From assembly GCA_946803715.1 (NCBI GenBank), contig CAMPET010000084.1, positions 125,596 to 189,595 on the forward strand: DNA of 64,000 nucleotides, read 5' to 3'. This document shows positions 47,447 through 59,400 of this stretch, piece by piece. The translations under genes and the position numbers were made by a program. Below the pieces are notes generated by a model that was not told where the DNA came from, made no database searches, and was given only the letters and a program-made list of their open reading frames with translations. Position 1 is the first letter of the stretch. Every line of letters starts with the position of its first letter. Source of the DNA: Beroe ovata (Eukaryota; Ctenophora; Nuda; Beroida; Beroidae).

Positions 47447-50400
47447 TCAGCACTCTTGTTTCGAGTCACTGGAGAAAAACGGGGACGTGAATTGTCAATC
47501 ACAATGTCATGACAATGTGACATAAGCATTAAGCTTCTTTGAATGGGAGTGAACAACACTCCCATTGGAAAAAAGAGCACTGATGACCCAGTGAGGGATC
47601 ATCGCAATTTTCGCTATTCTTCGTGTTCCCTCACAATCCCAAAACACAAAACTTGGTAAGTTTCGAGACTCTAAACCCCTTCCAGTTCTAGTTGAACTTG
47701 ATCTACGATAGATCACGCACATTGAGTATTGAGCACAACTTTTCATGCGATTGTGTCTCATCATGGACATTGGACAATATCCATTGGACACGTTTCTATT
47801 GGAGTTGGACTCTTCTATACCTGAGGGTGTCAACAGCAAATGTGCTAACATTTTTACCTATGTCACACTAACAGTTGACGGTTTTACCTGTTGAAGTTGT
47901 CTATGTCCCACATCTGTGAGGGGGCACCGGTACACTTCGTAACGAGGACATACTCCCCCGATTTCCGGGCTGCCTGATCTAGACACATTCCCGAGTACTG
48001 GTTCCGGAGAGACTTCGTCTGGAAAGTGGTGTCAAGGGTAAGAAAATTGTGTCAGGAGTCGGGACATGGTGTCAATTAGTGTAGATGTGATTTCAACTCC
48101 ATTTGGTCGTGTAAACATTCGTCAATTCTGATAGAGGGCCGATTCACAGCAGAATCGTTGAAGAAGAATCAAAGAAGAAGAAGAACAAGTCTTAAACTTA
48201 TAAACGAACCACGTGATCGTATTTCCACGTCTGATACTGACTCTTCTTCTTACAGAGCCCTAGAACAGGCTCGGACCGTCGGGAAACTGAACTTTCCAAA
48301 CAGAAATCACCCTGGAGTACTCTGCAATCCGGACTCAACACCCAGACCTAGGGAGTGGTGTGAAGGTATAAGAGCGGTGTCAAGAGTGGTGTCAAGGGAT
48401 AGAACTAGGAGACTAGTAGGAGTGGTGTCAATGAGCAATAAGTAGTGTCAGTGGTGTCAAGTGAGTGGCGCCAGGATGATAACGTAAAATTAAATTCAGT
48501 CTTTCCTTAAACCAGATTTTTTGAACACATAGTGATACATGACTTGCTACAGAAAATAATTTTCATCTTTACAATTACACGAATCATATCAGAAATAAAT
48601 GCTTACTATCTATAAGACGTAAGTGAAAGATTCTCAAATTTTTGATTGTTTCTATTTACATTGCTTCAAATTTACATTTTCATCCAAAACTACAATTACG
48701 AAAAGTAGTAGGCAGTGCCTACTATAGGGACCTCTCAATTCCACTTCAAGGTAAAGTCCCAGTAGCTTTATGTGCCAGGGCACTGGCAAGCAAATGGTCT
48801 CAGCCTCTTGGGCGAGTCGAAGGAATCGTCGAACAGACCCCACTTTGAGATAGCCAGCACATTCTGCTGACTCCTACCCTTGTTCAACCTCCTGGAGTTG
48901 TCAGGATTTGGTGGCCGCCACGGCATGGTGTCAAACCAATCCCCGAGGAGAGACCCGTCATTCCACTGCCAGAGCCCCTCCTCCGTCGCATCATTGGCAC
49001 CGAGCCAAATCCAGTTGGTTCCGGCGAACTCGCGCAAAGATTCGTCAACTACCCCCAGATAGAAGAGTGCTGCTCCCACCATTTCCTCAACCTCAGCCTC
49101 GTTCCTCACCTTGGCTAGGATTAGTCCGGCATTCTCACACGCTGTTTTGGCATCGCTCCAAGATTTACGGGTTGCCGAGAGGATGTACTTTCCCTGGTAA
49201 TCACAGGCGTAGGGATGGGTCTTGTAGGCGAAGGTGTCATCCCACTTTCCACCGTGGTTGATCCTCATCTGGTTCTGGAGGTACTTGACACCATTAATCT
49301 TGCTCGGTTTCTGATCGGGCATGCCCTTCATCCACTTCTCAAATCCGGTCACTGTCGACCCGTCAGCCCAGGCCCAGTCCTCGGGATTATACTCCGCGTA
49401 CTGGCTACTGTCCAACGCCTCGTCGTTATTGTGTACTTTCCTCAGGCCCGCCCAAACCCACTGCTCATCTGCCCACTTTTTGTACGAGTCCGGGTATGCC
49501 ATCTCCAGGAGTAGCTTGATCTGCTCGTTCTTGTCATCATCATTCACGGTAACGAGATTTCCAGCCAGACCTGCAGAGCTGCCCAGAGTGAAGTTTTTAC
49601 AGTTTGCCTCAGCGGTGGAGTAGTCTATCATCTCAGCAAATAGGACCATGTTACAGGTCGAGTAGATCCCTGTCATATTCGCCAGGAGATCTTTCATTCC
49701 TTGGATTTGTGCCAGTTCTGTGTCATCAAGACAGTTGACACCCCCCAACACGACACAGAGACCCAGGAGCAGTGATAGATTCATCTTCCGTCTCTCAAAC
49801 TCTCAAAGTGAAAAATGAAATTGTGTATGCACAGCCTCTGTGGCACCACTTTTTCTTCGCAAAATTTAAGATGATCACCGCATTGAGCGCCGTGAGGGTG
49901 AATCATTACGAGCGGTTTCTTTTCTTATTGAAAAACGCCGAGGATTCAACGACCGTGAATATGTGGTATAGGGCCGTATTCCCATGATGAATAACTTTGC
50001 AAAGGATGAATTGAAACTTTTTCAAATATCATAGCATTCAATGAAAGGTATGAGGTTGAAGAAGTGGTGGCACAATTCCCCATGACTTCTGGGGAAATGT
50101 GGGTTGAAATCGATGGATAAGGATGAAATTCAAATCTGGTAGTGGTAATGGAATGTTGATTCATGGTAGTGGTACGGTCCTACAGACCACTAGGTACTGA
50201 CTGGGTACAGCTGGCCATAAGAGAGGGCGTGCTTAAAAATTCCACTCCAATGAGTATCTCAGAAATTTTATGGTTATGGAATTGGAAGCAAATAGACAAA
50301 GTTTTTTTGATTTCTCATTCTATTGAGATGGAAATTATAAACACTACAGAGTAAACTTTACACCACTTCACAATTTTTCGGTCGAATCAAATGAATTTTC

Positions 50401-53400
50401 GCAGCAGATTTATAATATTGCTGATTTCATGGATATGATAAATGAAAATCTAACATCTATAGTCCATTATGAATCTATCCACCCATGGTAAAATATGAAC
50501 GTCATTGTAAGTTTATAGAAGACTATTTCTAGCGTGTGTATTGTATGGACCTCTTTACGTTCCAGGGCACTGGCAAGCGAAAGGTCGGGCTCTTCTCTTG
50601 TGGTCGAATGAATCGTCGAATTCTCCCCATTTGGAGATGGCCAGGAAGTTCTGGGAGGACTTGCCCATGATCTTGATGGAGTTGTCGGGGTTTGGCTCCC
50701 TCCATGGCATATCGTCGTACCACTCAATAGCCTCACCGTCATTCCACTTCCAGACACCCTCTTCATCAGCATCATTACCACCTAGCCAGATCCAGTTGGT
50801 TGCAGTCCATGTCTTGGCCTCATCGGCATCCCCAAGGAAGTATTTTGCAGCGGCTTTGATCTCTTCAACCTCTTCAGCGTTCCTCACTTTAGCCATGATC
50901 AGACCAGCTTCTTCACAAGCCACTTTGGCAGCACTCCAGCTTTTCTCGTTAGCCGAGAGGATGTATTTTCCCTGGTAATCACAGGCGTACGGATGGGTCT
51001 TGTAGGCGAAGGTGTCATCCCACTTTCCACCGTGGTTGATTCTCATCTGATTCTGGAGGTACTTGACACCGTTCAGCTTGCTCGGTTTCTGATCGGGCTG
51101 TCCCTTCATCCACATGTGGTAGTCGGTGGGTTTGGATCCATCGGCCCACGCCCAATCGTTAGCATCATACTCCCTGCCCTTCTTACTGCCGTCATTGTTG
51201 AGCACCTTCCTGAGGCCCACCCAGACCCACTCATCAGCAGCCCACTTTCCACTGCTTGTGGGGTAAGCCATGGCGAGGAGCATCTTCAAATCCGTATTCT
51301 TCTCATCGGTGTTCACAGTGGCGAGGTTACCCTGTACATTTCCACCCGTTCCCAAATCGAAACTCTTGCACCGTTCATCGGCCGTTTCATAATCCACCTG
51401 TTCGCTGAACAGAACCAAGTTGCAAGTTGGGTAGACACCCTCCAAATTGTGGAGCAGGGCTTTCAGTCCCTTGATCTGGTTCCTGTCATTCTCACTGAGA
51501 CTCAGGAGACCACCGGCAGCGGCTGCAGCTCCGATTAGGATCAGGAGCGTTACGAAGGACTTCATCTCGTCTAGAGTATGTTCGGGTAATGGTTAGGGGG
51601 TGGAAAACCAGGATATAGGGGAAAATAATGGAGGATAAGGCCCAGAAAAATTATATAAGGGGTCGAAGATATATTGGAAAAATCAGACTTATCTATCCAA
51701 CAAATCTATGGAGTATAATATGGAGTATGTAGCACATCGATGCTAAGATAAATCAATATGTGCATACATCTAGATTAATCACGATTAGAAATCGAAAGAG
51801 TGCGGAACACCAAGTCTATCAGAGGCTACTCTATGATATGAAGCATGATGACACGACACACATCGAGTAGCCGATGACAGTGTTCAACACCCATCATGGG
51901 AGTTACTCATTGCGGCAAGCAGAAACAATAACTCACGCAATTGGTTCACCTCCTTGCGTTCAGCAAGTGAAATAGTCTCAACATGAGATAATGTTGCTTT
52001 AGATTCCCCTCGTGTGTTCTGAATCTCTCTTACACTCAATTCAACAATGGGTACAATAATCATAGTCCGGGTCGTGGCAGACTAGCTGGCGTCGGGGGAA
52101 AATCACAAACATGGCGAGTTTGTAGGAGATTCGGAGTCAGAGGGCAGGAGTGGGAAGGGTGAGAACGGGGATTCGGAGGAGAGTGGAAGGTTAGAGGGAG
52201 AGGGGAGTTAGAGGGGTAAGGGTTAGGATTAAGAAGAGAACCTCAAGGTCAGAGTAGGGGAAATGAAGACAGGGTGGCCGATATATAGAGTGCAACCACT
52301 TTCCTGACACCAATTTCCGCATTGCACAACATTCACTCCTCCTTGACATCACTCATATTTGACATTACTTTCGATTGACACCACTCTTCTTTGACACCAC
52401 TTTCTTTTGATACCACTTTCCTTTGACACCTGTCCTACTGGACAACAATTGACAGTGATATCACTATAGCTAGACGTCACTTTCGCTTGGGACAACTTGA
52501 TATCCTGCTCGACAGTTGACACTAATTTCACTTGGCGCAAATTTCGCTTGACACCACTTCCATACATTCTGCACTGTACCAACCGACACGATTGAACACA
52601 GTTTTTTCGCCATGTCTTTCGTTTCCATAAAATCCATAGTCCGAGAGGGCTTAAACCCTCTCGGTCCTCGGACTATGGATTTCATCTTATCACCGATTCC
52701 AAGAATTGGAAATATATCACACGTGACCAACATCTACCCCTGTCAATCACGTGACTGAAACTCTCATCACGTGACCTGGATCACACGTGACCTGGATAAA
52801 AGCTGGTGTATGGGGCAATGTGTACTCGCCCCCTTCCCCAACGTGTCACTGGAAATTGAGTCAGATTAGCTCTGGCACAATGGAACACGGTAGTGGGCAC
52901 ATCTGAGAGTCATACACATGTCGCCACGTACAATGGGCACATTGTTCAGGCGTAGCAGTGCTGGGAAACCGAGCGATAGAATGCTGGCGGTAGATTGGTG
53001 TTGAAGGTGTAATTTCCAAGAGGTGGCGTGTAAATTATGGGGCAATTTTCGATGCTTTATTTTTGCAACCCTCTGGCCTCTCGAATATAAATCATTTTAC
53101 AAGAGTGCGAATCGAGCAACAAGGTGGGGCTGTGTGAACTGGAATGAATAATATTCGGTTATTGGGTAGTCTGAACTGTGAGTGTATGAATATAGGAGGA
53201 TGGAAGTCGGTGTCAATGTTATGGATTGGTGTCAACCCCATACCTGATTTCCACCTTGGTGGTGGCAGAAGTATAGCCCTGCTTTCACTGTCTGGTAGTG
53301 ATCTGCCTTGCCGAACGAGTCCAGACACAAATTAGTTGAGGGGTTGGAAATCTGAGGGGAATATAGGATGGAATCTAGTCTCTCATCAGCTAATTTTTTT

Positions 53401-56400
53401 GAGCCTTTATAAATCTAAGAACTTGTTAAGCTTATCATCAATCACCAGAATATTCAATTGTGATGCCGGGTGTTTCTAATGTAAATTTCAATAAAATATT
53501 CACAGACACAGGAATTATATTTTCATGAGGGAGTTACTGTGACACACACCCCATGTAATGCGTCATATAATATGAATTCCTTACGTTTTACCGGTTACAC
53601 CAAATAGGGCGTGACCGGTCACCCTAGGGAGTAATTCTAGGGAGGAAGGGTGATAATGAAGGAGCAATACTTCTCGGCACGTCAAAACATCACCCTGGTT
53701 CGAATCAGTTCTCTAACACAACTCTACCACTCTACCACTCTAAGTGACGTGATAAGAAAATAGCAGATATAATAAATCGGTTAACTTGCTATTATAGTAA
53801 CTCACGGATCCTAGAGCAAGGTAGTTAAGGGAGGGAACGAAAAGGTCAGGATACACCGTGTCGAGATACCACTTGAAACTCTTACACTTTAACCTCTCCC
53901 GTAGTTTTAACCTCCCTGAGGGAATGAGGGCATTGCAATGATCGAAAACTTTCGAGGGAGGCGAGAGTTAGAGCACTTGACTCTTTGAGGGAGGTCAGAG
54001 TAAGAGCTTTGTTCCTTGTGCGAGAATCACGCGGGATTATTCCACTGACACTAAAACTTGACACCTATACTTATTGGGGCTGTTACCGGAAACATCTCCC
54101 GAATCTTTCTTTTCTATTCCCGGACTGTACCAGTAGAACATCTCCTTGTATTCGTCCATCCACGCCTGTGTGTGTGTGTGTGTGTGTGTTTGTGTGTGTG
54201 TNGTGTGTGTGTGTGAGTGTGTGTGTGTGTATGTGTGTGGGACACGCCTAGACACACACATATTGAGTGGAACATTGAGTTGAACGTTGTTTCATGAGAT
54301 ACAGTACACTATGTGCAGTGTGCACACTATATGCACTCTGCACACGTCAACAATTGAATTGTGTGTTAAGAAACCCAATTATCTGAGCTCTCATACATGA
54401 AGCTTGTTGCAAATATACCTCTGCAAGACGTTTGTTGTTCCTACTGACAGTATTGCTGGTCCCACCCGGAAACGAAACTGGGTTTTTGAGACGGAAAATA
54501 TGCCCAACTCTAGAACAGGGGACAATTTCGAGCTTCGCACCACACATCCACATCTGAGGAGGGTAAATTGTCAGCAAAACTTATAAAAGGCACCACCGAG
54601 ATTCGAACTCGGGATCTCCTGTTTACTAGACAGGCGCTTTAACCAACTAAGCCATGGCGCCGATGTGCATAAGGAAATTGTAAAGTTCATAATCGCGCGC
54701 GCAGCGCTGCGTACTTCGATGCCAATAGCATTTTGAGTGAACTGATGGTTATGGAACTGAGGAAATAAGTGAGAGAAACTCACCCGGAAGCTCATTTCAA
54801 GATTCTCTCCGCCCCAGATGCTCATTTCATCATCATATGTTCCGAAATCATGAAAAGTGTCTCGATGAATCGCGAAAAGTCCACCAGCCATTGTGGGCGA
54901 GCTGAAATTCACATTTGAAGTTCTGTGGTACAAAAAATGACAACTTGGACAGATGCATCGTTCAGTTAAAGCCTTCTTACTCGAAAGGCTCCCAATTGTA
55001 GTACTTGGTTCTCTCTGTTTCATTCATCGGGACCCATTTGAAAACAAGGGCCCAATTGAACCCTCCCTTGCTCCCATCAGTCTTCGTATACTCCAGTCTG
55101 AATATAGGATACGCTAAATTCGATGTCTAAATTGCGGAAAGAGGGATTGACTTTGTTCGAAAATGAAAGATAGAATTTACGTTTCATAGTTGATGTTATC
55201 AATGGCTGGAGCAGGAACGATCAGTTTGTTGATGTAAATCCTGTGTATAAGTGCTTCTAACCAGCCCTCTGTAGCCTCGATATGTGAGTCCAGAAACACT
55301 AAAACCTGTGAGCCGTGAGGGTAAGGAGAGGTCAGTCCGATCGATTGCATATAATTGTCGACTTCAGGCGGTCGACGTAGCGTGCAAGTCCGAGTTGGCG
55401 CGGCGCGCGCACAGACTCATGTGCGCGCGCGTTGAAGAATAGATTCACACAAAAAGTTCTCCGCGCGTTCCGCAAAACACATGATACCCAAAATAAATTT
55501 GGTACAACTCAAATTGAATTGTCACAAATTTGACAGTCTCACTATGTCACATGTCAAGTGAAGAATGGTTCATGACACAAGTTGTGATTGACAGTCGCGA
55601 CGGTTGTATCATCCATTGTGAACCAACTCTCAAACCAACTTGCAGCGATGAATGACAAGCCTGTAAGCAACTACTCTCCCAAGCACTTCAGACATCGATT
55701 TTGAAAAATTCACTGATTTACGATTTGATAACAGTATCAACGGACGGCGAACAACGCTACCACATTATCCTTACACTACTTTGACCCAATTCAAATTGAA
55801 ATTTGACTTGAAACACAAAATTCGATTTCAAATTTGACACACACGTGCGATATCAATATTAAATGTTCATCACCGTAATTGCAAGCCAGCTGCTGTCCAT
55901 CAACAAAAGCAATGACGCAATTCACAACAATTGTTGAATAGCATGCTGCCCTACGTTACAAGGCTTCAGGACTCTATAATTAGTTCCTGAAACTCTTGCT
56001 AAGGTGCTCAACAGCGAGTCCCTATTATAATTTGGCAGTCTCCTTTTGTTACTACTTAAGTACTTACAATATAATTGGTAACAAAGTTCTTTTGTTCAAG
56101 GATACACTTACAATTAAAAAGGGTGCATAAATCATAATAGAATGCAGATGTAGAGTGCACTTGTATGATCATTGACTGTGAAATTAAACTAAATTTCATG
56201 GTATTATGCAATCAACTTTAGTTCACCATAACTTTGATCATATCCAAATATTCTCCCTTTCTCCATTATCCGAGTAAGAACTATTCCACTTCAAGTGAAG
56301 CCAGACATCACCGTATAATTAGCAGGAGAATACGTATCGTATAATAGTTGGATAATGTGAAAGTGATTAGAGAATTAACAAATTATAACGGGTGTGTAAC

Positions 56401-59400
56401 CTGTGTAAGATATTAACCTTCTGAAAATGTATTGAGTTGACTGTTGATAACGTTCACCAATGTCTTAACAACGGATTGCATATGTTATGCATTGTCCTAA
56501 CCTTGAGAAAAAACACAACTCTTGAATCTTGACTGAACACACATATAAGTTGTCATTCTTCATATCAACGTTCATCGAAATGGAATTTTGTGACTCTTCC
56601 ACTGATATTAATAACATAAGGTTTGCGAGCGTTAGATTTGAGCGTTGAGACACCTTACAATAATGCAAGCCGGCATTCGGTATCTTTGACAAATCAGTCC
56701 CAATATCAAAATTGGCGGAAATTTCCGATCAAACGTGATCTCAATTTTTGGGAACAGGGCTGAAAATTCCAGGAAATGAGTTCGGAACTACTCAGTTCAC
56801 GGTTACAGCCGCAAAGGTCGTCTCATAGATTCAAATTTTCTCATATATTACTATTTTGAGCGGATATAATATCAATATTCAGAACGGAGAAATACATAAT
56901 GTAAAAAGGGGCTTGCCAATTGTCACAAATGGGACAAGTTGATTTGCAGAATTATGCTGTAACACACGCATAAATCTTCAGTTGCGGTTTCACAAAAAAC
57001 TCAAATTTTTGCAGTTTCTATGACATCGATTATACCGTGGGGAGAAACACACACGCGCGTGTCTAGACGAAAATTGCTTCTCACTATGTAACCCCTCCTA
57101 ATCTCCTTCTCTTTCAAAGTTTCTTCAATATGAGAGGTGCTGCAGCTTTTGCCAAGTGAAAATCTGGTTAAAACATCGCAATGGTTTTGAGGTTTATGCT
57201 ACGACACAATATTGTCATTTACCATGAAACAACCTAACGTTTGTGTTTTATATAAGCAGACTAAACACATCTAGGATGCATTGCATTTCACCGAACTCTA
57301 CACACAAAATGTAGATACAATGTACCTAACTGTGTATATTTTCAGCAGAAGCAATCCGTGCTTCAACTTCGATACACTGCCAAATAGTGGTTTGATTCAA
57401 CACTTAACTTCCAATCTGAGATGGAATTTATGCAACAGAAAATCATTGTCTCGATGATGTCATCTGAAAAAAGGAAAACAAAAAACTTATTGTCCCCTGA
57501 GAGGTCCTTCCATCTTTACTTGATAAGATTGATTATTATAAGAAATTTAACCACTTCAACTCTCGGGGCATTACCAAGCATAGTACATTAATTTCTACAT
57601 TAATAAATGCGATATTACAACGCGGCAGATTTGCATGCTAATGTAGCAGTGGGAATATGATGGCAGTTACTAAATTCCCTAAATTATCTCCCAAGATCAG
57701 GTCGTAGTTTGTGCTTTCAACCTGACTAATTTAGGGAATATACCTAAAATTGGTATTCGTCGTGAACTAGAATTATGCTATAACAAGAGTCGTGATACCA
57801 ATTATGAACATTGAACATGCCAGTGGAGTTTTGAGCCCTAAAACGAACTAAAAAAGATACCAGATTGTGCCTCAGAGTTTCCCCATTTTTCATTAACTCT
57901 AGTTTAACTGGAGTTCAGAAAACTAGACCAGCTATCACAATATGTAACGCTCACCTTGCCCCTGCTGTATGCTGCACCTGCTAGCCGTGCTCTAATGAGA
58001 CCACTCCGGGCATCGAGTCTGAGAACTTTGACTTTCGGGAGAAATGCCACATATTGATCTAGCTGCTCAAACGTGTCAGCTGTTTAATTGGAGAAGATTG
58101 TCTATTAGTAGTATTAGTCAAAGGAGATCGGTTATATTTGGACTGGTCACGAGAGATTTCATTCAAACCCAAAGCGAATAGAATATCTGCATAATTCTAA
58201 GAATATGTAACTCACGGTGGGTTTCCCTATGACTTGAATCATCAACAAGTATGATCTCTTCAAGAAGTTCAGGCGGGGAGTTATTTAGGATGCTGTGGAC
58301 TGATCTGTAAGGAAAATTACAATAAGCAAATTATTGACACTTCAATTTTTGATCTCATTGCATAGTTAAAAATTGTCATCAAAACCTCAGTAGGGATGAC
58401 AATGCTTCATTGTGAAAGCAGATAATGATACTAGCTTTAGGGAGGTCTCTAGGATAACCCATTCTTCGACACCTGAAGCAAAGGTGATATATGAGGAAGT
58501 ATGATATGATAATAAAAGAGAATCTGTAGCTAGAAGAGCCACGATAACATGATTGATGATGATAAAGTGATTGAGGGATAATTCTGAAACATGTATGCTT
58601 ACATTGGGTGTCTCATATCATTTATGTGCCTATTCAATGGCATTGTGTCTGCAAGTCTGGCGTTGTAACCATGGGTGTCCATGCCTCTTTTGTTGGCAGC
58701 CTCTTCTGATTCTCCAGGCGGCAACTAGGTAATGCAAGCATGGTATGGTTCATCTCATCACAACTGTGACCACTGATCGTAGCCTAAAGAAACAACCATT
58801 GACCAATGACAGTAGGAAAATGTCACAATAAGATAAGTCTTACCTTTCGCAGTTGCTTTTCTAGCCTTTCCCTCAGCTGTGTAACCTCCACAGTTTCTTT
58901 CCATGGGACCTAGGTAGATCATGTCATTAAATGAACATAAATGATTTATATCAGATCAACATTATGGCATGAAGAATTAAAATTAACTCACAGGCTTCCA
59001 GTCCTGTAATGGCTTAACATCTGTTGGTTTTACATCATCAATTGTATATTCAAAGTCTGGCTCATGGGTTGTACCAGGCCCCTGAAAATACAACGTAAAA
59101 GCTGAATCATAACCTAACCCAATTGATACAGGTTTCATATTATCTTTGAAATGATTCCATGATGTCATGATGAGTACAGGTGAATGAAACTCAAAAAGTA
59201 TGACACATTGATCAAAAACCAAACCTTTTACACCCCACCTATCAACTGACAGTTTCAGAATTAAAACGTATTTAAGCTAAAACTCCACCTTCAGGATCTC
59301 CATGAGAATACACATCACCCTCAAATTTGATTGTAATAAGTAGTGTTTGTAAGATTTAAGGTAACATATTAGCTAGCTTATATTCATACTCTGCTTCATG

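Noticed and set aside
48158-48445. 95-codon plus-strand ORF
   Set aside because: It overlaps GALNT exon 15 on the other strand, which completes the lectin domain in phase; the plus-strand frame has no partner exons.
48880-49623. Plus-strand ORFs opposite lectin copy 1, and 50541-51538 opposite copy 2
   Set aside because: Shadow frames of the two lectin genes: they appear at the same relative place in both, have no signal or domain and follow the codon pattern of the other strand.
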